DNA of 64,000 bases, from NCBI RefSeq assembly GCF_003709565.1, contig NZ_QNRC01000020.1, forward strand, positions 1-64,000, read 5' to 3'. Each line of letters opens with the position of its first letter. Position 1 is the stretch's first letter. Below are positions 10,500 through 19,357 of the stretch, in pieces. Below the pieces are notes generated by a model. It made no database searches, was not told the origin of the DNA, and saw only the letters and a list, made by a program, of their open reading frames with translations. Origin of the DNA: Paracoccus sigandri. Its GTDB lineage: Bacteria > Pseudomonadota > Alphaproteobacteria > Rhodobacterales > Rhodobacteraceae. The translations under genes and the position numbers were made by a program.

Positions 10500-13273
10500 T
10501 GCTGATCCTCGGGCCCCTGGGATTCGCGGCGCCATGGGTGCTGACGGCGCTGGCCCTGCTGCCGGTGCTGTGGCTGATCCTGCGCGCCATGCCGCCCAGC
10601 CCGCGCCGGGTGGAGTTTCCGGGCGTGGCGCTGCTGCGCGGGCTGGTGGACCGGCAGCCGGTGGCGCGGCGCACGCCCTGGTGGCTGCTGTTGCTGCGGC
10701 TGGCGGCGATCGCGGCGCTGATCCTGGCCTTTGCCGGGCCGGTCTGGAAGCCGGCGCCGCAGGACGATGCCGACGGCCCGCTGCTGGTGCTGATGGATGC
10801 CGGCTGGGCGGCCGCGCCCGACTGGCCCGCGCGCCAGGCCCGCGCCGAGCGCGCCCTGGCCGAGGCCGCCGCCGATGGCCGTCCCGCCGCGCTGCTGCTG
10901 GCGGATGGCCGCGCGGATCCCGGCGCGCTGAGCTTCCAGCCCGCCGATGCGCTGCTGGCGCGGCTGCGCGCGGCGCAGCCCGTCGCATGGGAAACCACGC
11001 TGCCCGAGGATCCCGCCGCCGCGCTGGCCGACCTGCCGCAGGGGCGGTTCTCGACCCTGTGGATCGCCGACGGGCTGGACCATCCGCATCGCGCCGCCTG
11101 GCTGTCCGCGCTGGCCGAGCGCGGCGGCGTCACCGTGCTGCCGCCCTCGGGCCCCGTCCGCGCGCTGAGCCTGCATGACGGCGAGACGCCCTCGCTGACG
11201 CTGACCTCGACCGACGATGCGGCGCCCGCCGTGCTGGCCATCGGCCCCGATCCGCAGGGGGTGGAGCGCGAGCTGGCGCGGCTGGCGCCGGGCGATGCCT
11301 CGGGCGAACGCGGCGTCGCCACGCGGCCGGTGGCCATCGACCTGCCGCCCGAGCTGCGCAACCGCATCACCCGCTTCCAGGTCGAGGGCGTGGCCCATGC
11401 CGGCGCCGTGGTGCTGGCCGACGACCGGGTGCGGCGTCACAAGGTCGGGCTGGTGGGCGATGCCGACCGCCAGGCCGAGGGCCAGCAATTGCTGTCTCCG
11501 CTGCATTACCTGCGCCGGGCGCTGGCGCCGACCACCGACCTGGTCGAGGGCGGGCTTGGCGACGTCCTGGACACCGCGCCCGACGTCATCATCCTGGCCG
11601 ACCAGGTCGAGCTGGCCGAGGCCGGCGAGCTGGCCGGCTGGGTCGAGGAGGGCGGGCTGCTGATCCGTTTCGCCGGGCCGCGCATGGCCGCCTATGACCG
11701 GCTGGTCGAGGAGCCGCTGCTGCCGGTGCAGCTGCGCCAGGGCGGGCGCGACATCGGCGGCGCGCTGAGCTGGGGCGACCCGCGCGGCGTCAGGCCCTTC
11801 GCCTCGGACGGGCTGTTCGCCGGGCTGCCCGCGCCCGAGGACGTGGCGATCCGCGCCCAGCTGATGCCGCAGCCCGCCCCCGACCTGGCCGAGCGCACCA
11901 TCGCCGCGCTGACCGACAACACGCCGCTGGTCACCCAGGCCCGGCAAGGCCAGGGGCAGCTGGTGCTGTTCCACGTCACCGCCAATGCCGAATGGTCGAA
12001 CCTGCCGATCTCGGGCCTGTTCGTGCAGATGCTGGAACGGCTGATCGCCACCGCCCGCAGCAGCCCGGCCGAGGCGCTGGCCGAGGATCGCGAACATCCC
12101 TTCTGGACGCCTCGGACGCTGCTGGACGGCTTCGGCCGCGCCCAGCCGGCCGAGGGGCTGGCCCCGGTGCCCGCCGAGGCGCTGGCCGATGGCCCCGGCC
12201 CCGACCATCCCGCCGGGATCTATGCCGCCGGGGATCGCCACGTGGCGCTGAACGCGGGCGGCGATTTCGCGCTGGCGACCTGGCCCGGCGCCCGGATCGA
12301 GGACCGGGCCGAGGGCGCGGGGCGCGACCTGAAGGGTGCGCTTCTGGCCGCCGCCGCGATCCTTCTGGCGCTGGACGCGCTGGGATCGGCCTGGCTGGCC
12401 CGCGGCCACCGGGGCCAGGGACGCGGCCAGGGACGGTCCACCGCGCTGCTGCTGGCCGGGCTGCTGGCGTTGTCGCCGCCGCCCGCGACGGCGCAGCAGG
12501 GCGAGCTGAACGCCGAGCTGATCCGCGCCGCCGACGAGGTCGCGCTGGCCTATGTGCTGACCGGGGACGAGGAGGTCGACGAGATCTCGCACGAGGGGCT
12601 GCGCGGGCTGTCCATGGTGCTGCGCCAGCGCAGCTCGGTCGAGCCCGGCGCGCCGGTCGCCATCGACCTGGACCAGGACGAGCTGTCGGTGCTGACCTTC
12701 CTCTACTGGCCGGTGACCGACAGCCAGCCGCTGCCTTCGCCGCAGGCCTATCTGCGGCTGAACCACTTCCTGCGCTCGGGCGGGATGATCCTGTTCGACA
12801 CGCGCGACGGCGACATCGCCGGCGTGGGCGGCCCGGACATGAGCGCGGCGCTGCAAAGCCTGGCCGCGCCGCTGGAGATCCCGCCGCTGGCGCCCATCCC
12901 CGACGATCACGTCCTGACCCGCACCTTCTACCTGCTTTCGGATTTCCCCGGTCGCTGGCAGGGCCAGCCGGTCTGGGCCGAGGCACCCGTGTCCGAGGCC
13001 GCCGTCGAGGGCGGCTTCCGGCAGCTGAACGACGGCGTCAGCCCGGTGGTGATCGGCGGCAATTCCTGGGCCGAGGCCTGGGCCCTGGGCGATGACGGGA
13101 TGCCGCTGTTTCCCATCGGCCGCGGCTGGGAGGGCGAGCATCAGCGCGAGCTGGCCTGGCGCTTCGGGGTCAACCTGATCATGTATGTGCTGACCGGCAA
13201 CTACAAGTCCGACCAGGTCCATGTGCCGGCGCTGCTGGACCGGCTGCGCGTGGAAGAGGATCTGGCCCGATGA
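10499..13273 (+). CDS. BatA-like N-terminal plus DUF4159 membrane protein
   Basis: A 924-residue protein. The N-terminus (LGFAAPWVLTALALLPVLWLILRAMPPSPRRVEFPGVALLRGL, then helix LLLRLAAIAALILAFAGPVW) is the aerotolerance-regulator/BatA-type double-helix module. A long soluble region follows, then a hydrophobic segment near 612-632 and a signal-like segment near 647-665 (ALLLAGLLALSPPPATAQQ). The C-terminal domain LTFLYWPVTDSQPLPSPQAYLRLNHFLRSGGMILFDTRDG is DUF4159. It looks like a BatA-type and a secreted DUF4159 protein joined in one chain. Part of the MoxR complex set; function inferred only from neighbours. Confidence 0.85.
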   Translation: MLILGPLGFAAPWVLTALALLPVLWLILRAMPPSPRRVEFPGVALLRGLVDRQPVARRTPWWLLLLRLAAIAALILAFAGPVWKPAPQDDADGPLLVLMDAGWAAAPDWPARQARAERALAEAAADGRPAALLLADGRADPGALSFQPADALLARLRAAQPVAWETTLPEDPAAALADLPQGRFSTLWIADGLDHPHRAAWLSALAERGGVTVLPPSGPVRALSLHDGETPSLTLTSTDDAAPAVLAIGPDPQGVERELARLAPGDASGERGVATRPVAIDLPPELRNRITRFQVEGVAHAGAVVLADDRVRRHKVGLVGDADRQAEGQQLLSPLHYLRRALAPTTDLVEGGLGDVLDTAPDVIILADQVELAEAGELAGWVEEGGLLIRFAGPRMAAYDRLVEEPLLPVQLRQGGRDIGGALSWGDPRGVRPFASDGLFAGLPAPEDVAIRAQLMPQPAPDLAERTIAALTDNTPLVTQARQGQGQLVLFHVTANAEWSNLPISGLFVQMLERLIATARSSPAEALAEDREHPFWTPRTLLDGFGRAQPAEGLAPVPAEALADGPGPDHPAGIYAAGDRHVALNAGGDFALATWPGARIEDRAEGAGRDLKGALLAAAAILLALDALGSAWLARGHRGQGRGQGRSTALLLAGLLALSPPPATAQQGELNAELIRAADEVALAYVLTGDEEVDEISHEGLRGLSMVLRQRSSVEPGAPVAIDLDQDELSVLTFLYWPVTDSQPLPSPQAYLRLNHFLRSGGMILFDTRDGDIAGVGGPDMSAALQSLAAPLEIPPLAPIPDDHVLTRTFYLLSDFPGRWQGQPVWAEAPVSEAAVEGGFRQLNDGVSPVVIGGNSWAEAWALGDDGMPLFPIGRGWEGEHQRELAWRFGVNLIMYVLTGNYKSDQVHVPALLDRLRVEEDLAR

Positions 13274-15444
13274 ACCTTTCGGCGACGGCATTGCGCTTCG
13301 ATCCCGCGCTGCCCTGGTGGGCGATCGCCGCGCTGGCCGGGCTGGCGCTGCTGGTCGCGGGCTTCGCGCTGTGGCGGGGGTTGCGCGGCTGGGCCTGGCG
13401 GGGCCTTGCGGGGCTGGCCGCCGCGCTGGCCTTGGCCGGCCCGGCGCTGGAGCTGGGCAGCCGGGCGGGGCTGTCGGACATCGTGATCCTGCTGGACGAC
13501 CGTTCCGCCAGCCAGTCGCTGCCGGGCCGCGCGGGCCAGACCGATGCGGCGCTGGAGGCGCTGGAGACGCAGATCGCCGCGCTGCCGGGGACCGAGCTGC
13601 GCCGCGTGACCCTGGGCGACGACGATGACGGCACGCTTCTGGCCACCGCGCTTTCCCGCGCCATCGCCGCCGAGCCCGAGGCGCGGCTGGCCGGGGTGAT
13701 CGCGCTGACCGACGGCCGGCTGCACGACCCGGCGATGCTGCCCGCCGCCGCCCCCGCGCCGATCCACACGCTGCTGACCGGCCAGCCCCAGGACTGGGAC
13801 CGCCGCCTGGTGATCGAGGAGGCCCCCGCCTTCGGCCTGATCGACCAGGAGGTCAGCATCCGCCTGCGCGTCGAGGACCAGGGCGCCGTCCCCGACGACG
13901 TGCAGGGCCGCTCCGCCAACCTGCGCATCAGCATCGACGGCGAGGAGGAACAGGTCTTCGCCGTCCCTCCCGGCCTGTCGCTGGAGATGCCGCTGCGGCT
14001 GGCCCATGCCGGCCAGAACACCGTGCAGATCGGCTTCGACGCGCCCGCCAGCGAGGCCGGGCCGCCCGAGCTGACCGACCGCAACAATGCCGCCGCGATC
14101 AGCATCAACGGCGTGCGCGACCGGCTGCGCGTCCTGCTGGTCTCGGGCGAGCCGCATGCCGGCGAACGGACATGGCGCAACCTGCTGAAATCCGACGCGG
14201 CGGTGGACCTGATCCATTTCACCATCCTGCGCCCGCCCGACAAGTCCGACGGCGTGCCGGTGGACGAGCTGGCGCTGATCGCCTTCCCCACGCGCGAGCT
14301 GTTCCTGGAGCGGATCGACGATTTCGACCTGATCATCTTCGACCGCTACAGCGTCCGGGGCATCCTACCGCCCGACTATTACATGAACATCGCCCGCTAT
14401 GTGCGCGAGGGCGGCGCGATCCTGGTGGCGGCGGGGCCGGAACTGGCCAGCGTCGAAAGCCTCAGCCTGTCGCCCCTGGGCCCGATCCTGCCCGCGCGCC
14501 CCACCGGCCGGGTCGTCGACGAGCCCTTCCGCCCGCAGCTGAGCGATGACGGGCGGCGCCATCCGGTGACCACGGCCCTGCCCGGTGCGCCCGCCGATGG
14601 GGCCGGGAACGAGGCCGGGGCCGGGGACGGCTGGGGTCGCTGGTTGCGCATGGTCGAGGTGACGCCCGATGCGCAGGCGCAGGTGGTGATGACCGGCGTG
14701 GACGACCGCCCGCTGCTGCTGCTGGACCGGGTGGGCGAGGGGCGCGTGGCGCTTCTGGCCTCGGACCAGGTCTGGCTGTGGGGGCGCGGCTTCGAGGGCG
14801 GCGGGCCGCAGCTGGAACTGCTGCGCCGCATCGCGCACTGGTCGATGAAGGAGCCCGAGCTGGAGGAAGAGGCGCTGCTGGCCGATGTCTCGGACGGGCT
14901 GCAGGTGCGGCTGACGCGGCGGACGATGCAGCCCGATGCCGGGCCCGTGGCGATCACCCGCCCCGACGGCACGGTCGAGGAGGTGCCGCTGGCCGAGGAC
15001 GGGCCGGGCCGCTTCACCGGCGACTGGACCGCGCCCGAGCCGGGGCTCTACCGGTTGCAAGACGGCGATCTGCGCCGGGTGCTGGCGCTGGGGCCCGCCG
15101 CGCCGCGCGAGTTCGAGCAGACCGTGGCCAGCGGCGAGGCCCTGGCCCCGCTGGCCGAGGCCTCGGGCGGCGCGGTGCTGAACCTGTCCGAGGGCGTCCC
15201 CGACCTGCGCGTGGTGCCCGAAGGCCGCCGCGCCCATGGCCAGGGCGTCGCGGGCGACTGGATCGCGATCACCAGCCGCGACGCGGCCACCGTCACCGGG
15301 CTGGAGCGGCGCCCGCTGCTGCCCGGCTGGGCCTGGCTGGGCCTGGTCGCCGGGCTGATCCTGGCGGGCTGGCTGGCCGAGGGGCGGCGGGGAAGCGGCG
15401 GCGGCGGCGGCTCGCCGATGCCGGACGCGCCGGGCCGGGCCTGA
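13270..15444 (+). CDS. large membrane protein of the MoxR/DUF4159 locus
   Basis: A 724-residue protein overlapping the previous stop by ATGA. Two N-terminal helices (about residues 18-60), a large extracytoplasmic region with a GATase1-like/vWA-like fold (VILLDDRSASQS; LLVSGEPHAGERTWRNLL; DLIIFDRYSVRGILPPDYYMNIARYVREGGAILVAAG), and a C-terminal helix PGWAWLGLVAGLILAGWLAEG with a Gly/Arg-rich tail. It is the usual last gene of this locus in alphaproteobacteria. Function unknown; probably forms a membrane complex with the two preceding proteins. Confidence 0.85.
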   Translation: MNLSATALRFDPALPWWAIAALAGLALLVAGFALWRGLRGWAWRGLAGLAAALALAGPALELGSRAGLSDIVILLDDRSASQSLPGRAGQTDAALEALETQIAALPGTELRRVTLGDDDDGTLLATALSRAIAAEPEARLAGVIALTDGRLHDPAMLPAAAPAPIHTLLTGQPQDWDRRLVIEEAPAFGLIDQEVSIRLRVEDQGAVPDDVQGRSANLRISIDGEEEQVFAVPPGLSLEMPLRLAHAGQNTVQIGFDAPASEAGPPELTDRNNAAAISINGVRDRLRVLLVSGEPHAGERTWRNLLKSDAAVDLIHFTILRPPDKSDGVPVDELALIAFPTRELFLERIDDFDLIIFDRYSVRGILPPDYYMNIARYVREGGAILVAAGPELASVESLSLSPLGPILPARPTGRVVDEPFRPQLSDDGRRHPVTTALPGAPADGAGNEAGAGDGWGRWLRMVEVTPDAQAQVVMTGVDDRPLLLLDRVGEGRVALLASDQVWLWGRGFEGGGPQLELLRRIAHWSMKEPELEEEALLADVSDGLQVRLTRRTMQPDAGPVAITRPDGTVEEVPLAEDGPGRFTGDWTAPEPGLYRLQDGDLRRVLALGPAAPREFEQTVASGEALAPLAEASGGAVLNLSEGVPDLRVVPEGRRAHGQGVAGDWIAITSRDAATVTGLERRPLLPGWAWLGLVAGLILAGWLAEGRRGSGGGGGSPMPDAPGRA

Positions 15445-15510
15445 TCCGGTCGCGCTTGCCAATGGTCATGGGCATTGGTAACCCGTTGAAAATCGCCTGA
15501 AGGAACGGAC

Positions 15511-15990
15511 ATGGCAGAGGCAACGCGCAATCCAGCCCCCTATACCGAGGCCGATCTCAGCCTCATCAAGCGGATCATCCCGCATCGCTATCCCTTCCTG
15601 TTCATCGACAAGGTGCGCGACATCGTGCCCTTCGAAGGCGGTGTCGGCATCAAGAACGTCACCTGCAACGAGCCGCATTTCCAGGGCCATTTCCCCGACG
15701 AGCCGGTGATGCCCGGCGTCACCCTGGTCGAGGCCATGGCCCAGACCGCGGCCATCGTGGTCGGCATCAGCATGAACATCATCGACCAGCCGATGCTGAC
15801 CTATTTCATGGGCATCGACAAATGCAAGTTCCGCCGCATGGTGGTGCCGGGCGATGTCGCTGAGCTGCATGTCAAGGCCATCCGCGGCGGCGGCAAGATC
15901 TGGAAATTCGAGGGCCGGGCGCTGGTCGACGGCCAACTCTGCGCCTCGGCCGAATTCACGGCCATGATGGCGCGCAAAGAAGATGAGTGA
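15511..15990 (+). CDS. fabZ: 3-hydroxyacyl-ACP dehydratase FabZ
   Basis: A 159-residue dehydratase of type II fatty acid synthesis. The catalytic pair is His60 in [15 protein letters not shown] and Glu74 in TLVEAMAQ, spaced 14 apart as in other FabZ proteins. The N-terminal [13 protein letters not shown] is also typical. AAGGAACGG stands before the ATG. First gene of a lipid A operon in which FabZ competes with LpxA for the 3-hydroxyacyl-ACP pool. Confidence 0.97.
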   Translation: MAEATRNPAPYTEADLSLIKRIIPHRYPFLFIDKVRDIVPFEGGVGIKNVTCNEPHFQGHFPDEPVMPGVTLVEAMAQTAAIVVGISMNIIDQPMLTYFMGIDKCKFRRMVVPGDVAELHVKAIRGGGKIWKFEGRALVDGQLCASAEFTAMMARKEDE

Positions 15991-16771
15991 CACCCGCATC
16001 CACCCCTCGGCCGTGATCGAGCCGGGGGCGCAGATCGGCGAAGGGGTCGAGATCGGCCCCTTTTGCGTCGTCGGCCCGCAGGTCAGCCTGGCCGCCGGGG
16101 TGGTGCTGAAATCGCATGTCGTCGTGACCGGCGAGACCTCGGTGGGCGAGGGCACGGTGATCTTCCCCTTCGCCTCGATCGGCGAGATCCCCCAGGACCT
16201 GAAGTTCCGCGGCGAGCGCGCGCGGCTGGAGATCGGCGCCCGCAACCGGATCCGCGAATACGTGACGATGAATCCCGGCACCGAGGGCGGCGGCGGCGTC
16301 ACCCGGATCGGCGATGACGGGCTGTTCATGGCCGGCAGCCACGTTGCCCATGATTGCCAGCTTGGCGACCGGGTGATCCTGGTCAACAACGCCTCGGTCG
16401 CCGGCCATTGCGTGCTGGAGGACGACGTGATCGTCGGCGGGCTGTCGGGCGTGCATCAGTTCGTGCGCATCGGCCGGGGCGCGATGATCGGCGCGGTCAC
16501 GATGGTGACGGCGGACGTGATCCCCTACGGGCTGGTGCAGGGGCCGCGCGGCCATCTGGACGGGCTGAACCTGGTGGGCCTCAAGCGCCGCGGGGCCAGC
16601 CGCAGCGACATCGCCGCGCTGCGCGACTTGCTGGCGGCGCTTGGCGGCGGGGCGTTCCGCGACACGGCGCGCGCACGCGCCGGTGCCGAGGCGACGGCGA
16701 TGGAACGCGACGTCCTGGACTTCATCCTCGGCCCCTCGGAGCGCAGCTTCCTGACCCCGAAACCCGCATGA
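15983..16771 (+). CDS. lpxA: UDP-N-acetylglucosamine acyltransferase LpxA
   Basis: A 262-residue left-handed beta-helix acyltransferase, first step of lipid A synthesis. Hexapeptide repeats fill the N-terminal two thirds, and the catalytic His is His123 in [42 protein letters not shown] and [11 protein letters not shown] are family signatures. Its start overlaps the fabZ stop by 8 bases, so translation is coupled. Confidence 0.97.
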   Translation: MSDTRIHPSAVIEPGAQIGEGVEIGPFCVVGPQVSLAAGVVLKSHVVVTGETSVGEGTVIFPFASIGEIPQDLKFRGERARLEIGARNRIREYVTMNPGTEGGGGVTRIGDDGLFMAGSHVAHDCQLGDRVILVNNASVAGHCVLEDDVIVGGLSGVHQFVRIGRGAMIGAVTMVTADVIPYGLVQGPRGHLDGLNLVGLKRRGASRSDIAALRDLLAALGGGAFRDTARARAGAEATAMERDVLDFILGPSERSFLTPKPA

Positions 16772-17580
16772 GCCGCATCGCCGTCATCGCCGGGCAGGGC
16801 GCGCTTGCCCCGGCCATCATCGCCGCGCTGGGCGACCCGCTGGTCTATGCGCTGGAGGGCTTCGCCCCCGACGGCGTCGCCGCCGCCCCCTTCCGGCTGG
16901 AGCGGCTGGTGCCGTTCCTGGACAGCCTGATCGACCAGGGCGTGGAACGGGTGGTCTTCGCCGGCGCCATCCGCCGCCCGCGACTGGAACCCGAAGCCTT
17001 CGACGCGCGCACCGCGCAACTGGTGCCGCGGATCATGATGGCGATGCAGTCGGGCGACGACGCGGCCCTGCGCGCGGTCCTCGACGTGTTCGAGGAAAAC
17101 GGCCTGAAGATCTGTTCCGTAAACGAAATCGCCCCCGAACTGATCCCGGAAGACGGCATTCTGACCGGCGCGCCGTCAGAGGCGGACCAGCGCGACGCCG
17201 ACCGCGCCGCCGCCATCCTGGCCGCGCTCGGCGGGCTGGATATCGGCCAGGGCGCGGTGGTGGCGCAGGGGCTGTGCATGGCGATCGAGACCCTGCCCGG
17301 CACCGCCGCCATGCTGGATTTCGTCGCCTGCCACGCCGATCTGCGGCCCAATCCCAAAGGCGCGCGCGGCGTCTTCTACAAGGCGCCGAAGCCGGGCCAG
17401 GACCGGCGCATCGACCTGCCGACGCTTGGCCCCGACAGCGTGACCCAGGCGGCCGCGGCGGGCCTTGCCGGCATCGCCTGGGAGGCCGGGGGCGTGATCC
17501 TGCTGGACCGGGTCGAATCCATCCGCCGCGCGGAAACGGCGGGGATGTTCTTGTGGGCGCGGTCGCCAATGGGTATTTGA
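16768..17580 (+). CDS. lpxI: UDP-2,3-diacylglucosamine pyrophosphatase LpxI
   Basis: A 270-residue protein of the LpxI type (formerly DUF1009), which replaces LpxH in many alphaproteobacteria and hydrolyses UDP-2,3-diacylglucosamine to lipid X. The N-terminus [21 protein letters not shown], the middle GAIRRP and the C-terminal GVFYKAPKPGQDRRIDLPTLGPDSVTQAAAAGLAGIAWEAGGVILLDR fit. ATGA overlap with lpxA. Its stop codon lies inside the left arm of an intergenic palindrome. Confidence 0.95.
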   Translation: MSRIAVIAGQGALAPAIIAALGDPLVYALEGFAPDGVAAAPFRLERLVPFLDSLIDQGVERVVFAGAIRRPRLEPEAFDARTAQLVPRIMMAMQSGDDAALRAVLDVFEENGLKICSVNEIAPELIPEDGILTGAPSEADQRDADRAAAILAALGGLDIGQGAVVAQGLCMAIETLPGTAAMLDFVACHADLRPNPKGARGVFYKAPKPGQDRRIDLPTLGPDSVTQAAAAGLAGIAWEAGGVILLDRVESIRRAETAGMFLWARSPMGI

Positions 17581-17628
17581 ACAACAGAGAAACGAAGTCG
17601 CGTCTTCTTCGTTGTCCCAAATACCCAT
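17569..17628. repeat. dispersed repeat, copy 2: palindromic pair between lpxI and lpxB
   Basis: ATGGGTATTTG (17569-17579) and CAAATACCCAT (17618-17628) are perfect inverted arms, with an inner stem ACGAAG (17592-17597) / CTTCGT (17607-17612). The left arm covers the lpxI stop. The right half, read on the reverse strand, is GGGTATTTGGGACAACGAAG, the core of the dispersed repeat family. Confidence 0.8.
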
Positions 17629-17652
17629 GAAACGAGCTGGCAGGCGGGCGGC

Positions 17653-18813
17653 ATGAAGTTCTTTCTGATCGCAGGAGAGCCCTCGGGCGACCAGCTGGGC
17701 GCGGCGCTGATGGCCGGGCTTCGCGAATTGCTGCCGGATGTGGAATTCGTCGGCATCGGCGGCCCGGAGATGGCCGGCCAGGGGCTGGAGAGCCTGTTCG
17801 CGATGGACGAGCTGAGCCTGATGGGCATCTGGGAGGTGCTGCCGAAATACCGCCAGCTGAAGCGCCGCATCGCCCAGACGGCGGAGGCGGTCCAGGACGC
17901 GGCGCCGGATGCGCTGATCACCATCGACAGCCCGGATTTCTGCCTGCGGGTGGCGCGGCTGGTCCGTGCGGCGCGGCCGGATCTGCGCACCATTCATTAT
18001 GTCGCGCCCTCGGTCTGGGCCTGGCGGCCGGGGCGGGCGGCGAAGATGGCCGGGGTGATCGACCATGTGCTGGCGATCCTGCCCTTCGAGCCGCCCTACA
18101 TGCATGCCGCCGGGATGAGCTGCGATTTCGTCGGCCATCCGATCGCCACCGCGCCCGTCGCCGGCCCCGACGAGGCCGCGCAGTTCCGCGCCGCTCATGG
18201 CATCGCCCCGGACGCGCCGGTGGTGCTGTGCCTGCCGGGATCACGCCGCTCGGAGGTCGGCCGCCTGGCCGGCCGCTTCGACGAGGCGCTGATCCGGCTG
18301 CGCGACCGCGTACCCGAGATCCGCGTCGTGCTGCCCACCGTGCCCGGCGTGGCCTCGATGGTGCGCGAGATGACCCGGCGCTGGCCCGATGCCCCGGTGG
18401 TGGTCGAGGATCCCGACGAGAAGCGCGCGGGTTTCGCCGCGGCGGATCTGGCGCTGGCCGCCTCGGGCACGGTCAGCCTGGAGCTGGCCGCCAATCGCGT
18501 GCCGATGGTGATCGGCTATGACATGGCGCCGGTCAGCCGGCTGCTGGTCGGGCTTCTGCTGCGCACCGACACGGTCACGCTGGTCAACCTGGTCAGCGAG
18601 ACCCGCGCGGTGCCGGAATTCCTGGGCCGGCGCTGCCAGCCGGGGCCGCTGGCCGCCGCGCTGCAGACGGTGCTGGAGGACATGGGCGCGCGCAAGGCGC
18701 AGCTGGATGCCATGGACCTGACCATGGACCGGCTGGGCAAGGGAGGCGAGGCGCCGGGCCTTCGCGCGGCGCGCTCGGTGCTGCGGGCGGTTACAGAAGC
18801 GCGGTCACGATGA
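17653..18813 (+). CDS. lpxB: lipid-A-disaccharide synthase
   Basis: A 386-residue inverting glycosyltransferase (GT19) that joins lipid X and UDP-diacylglucosamine. Signatures: MKFFLIAGEPSGDQLGAALMAGL, ELSLMGIWEVLPKY, IHYVAPSVWAWRPGRAAKM, LPGSRRSEVGRL and AASGTVSLELAANRVPMVIGYDMAPVS. It is separated from lpxI by a 72-base repeat-bearing gap. Its 3' end overlaps the 3' end of the convergent ridA gene by 23 bases. Confidence 0.97.
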   Translation: MKFFLIAGEPSGDQLGAALMAGLRELLPDVEFVGIGGPEMAGQGLESLFAMDELSLMGIWEVLPKYRQLKRRIAQTAEAVQDAAPDALITIDSPDFCLRVARLVRAARPDLRTIHYVAPSVWAWRPGRAAKMAGVIDHVLAILPFEPPYMHAAGMSCDFVGHPIATAPVAGPDEAAQFRAAHGIAPDAPVVLCLPGSRRSEVGRLAGRFDEALIRLRDRVPEIRVVLPTVPGVASMVREMTRRWPDAPVVVEDPDEKRAGFAAADLALAASGTVSLELAANRVPMVIGYDMAPVSRLLVGLLLRTDTVTLVNLVSETRAVPEFLGRRCQPGPLAAALQTVLEDMGARKAQLDAMDLTMDRLGKGGEAPGLRAARSVLRAVTEARSR

Positions 18814-19138
18814 TCTCGACCTTGTAGTCGGGCGTGGCCAGCTTCGCCTCGCCGGTGGCGCGGGCGGGGGCGTGGCCCTCGGCGACCCATTCGTCCCAGA
18901 CCGCGTTCATCTGCGCGAAATCGGCCATGTCGGCCATCCAGATCTGGGCCGAGACGATGCGGGTCTTGTCGGTGCCGGCCTCGGCCAGCAGCCGGTCGAC
19001 CTGCGCCAGCACCGCGCGGGTCTGGTCCGCGACGCTGGCGCCGGGTTCGCCGACCTGCCCGGCCAGCCAGACCATGCCATTGGCGACGACCGCCTGGCTC
19101 ATCCTCTTGCCGCATTCGATGCGCTTGATCTCGCTCAT
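18791..19138 (-). CDS. RidA/YjgF-family enamine deaminase-like protein
   Basis: A 115-residue YjgF/YER057c/UK114 protein. Family members hydrolyse reactive 2-aminoacrylate-type intermediates. MSEIKRIECGKRMSQAVVANGMVWLAGQVG and the C-terminal GEAKLATPDYKVEIIVTALL are typical. The Arg that binds the carboxylate in RidA (usually within ...CARxxV) has no obvious counterpart: the tail is ARATGEAKLATPDYKVEIIV, with ARAT at the expected site. The sub-branch may therefore act differently. Start ATG 19138 with GGAG eight bases before. Convergent with lpxB. Confidence 0.85.
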   Translation of the reverse strand: MSEIKRIECGKRMSQAVVANGMVWLAGQVGEPGASVADQTRAVLAQVDRLLAEAGTDKTRIVSAQIWMADMADFAQMNAVWDEWVAEGHAPARATGEAKLATPDYKVEIIVTALL

Positions 19139-19357
19139 GTCTCGTTCTCCGTAGGGGGCGTTGCCGGTTCCGGCCGGGATTCCGTCAGCGATAACAACCA
19201 TCTGGCGGGGATCCGGGTCCTGGCCGCCCGCGGACCATACCGGGCCTGCGGGTCGAGTTCAATCGCCGCGCCATGCCCGGCCCGAGGCCCGAAAGCAGTC
19301 CGGCCCGCCAGGACAGGCGGGCCGGACCATGACCGGAGTGGTGAGGGAAGCAGGTGG

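Noticed and set aside
10481..13291. A 936-codon reverse-strand frame across the DUF4159 gene
   Set aside because: Gln/Arg/Gly-rich shadow of a real operon whose genes are linked by ATGA overlaps on the + strand.
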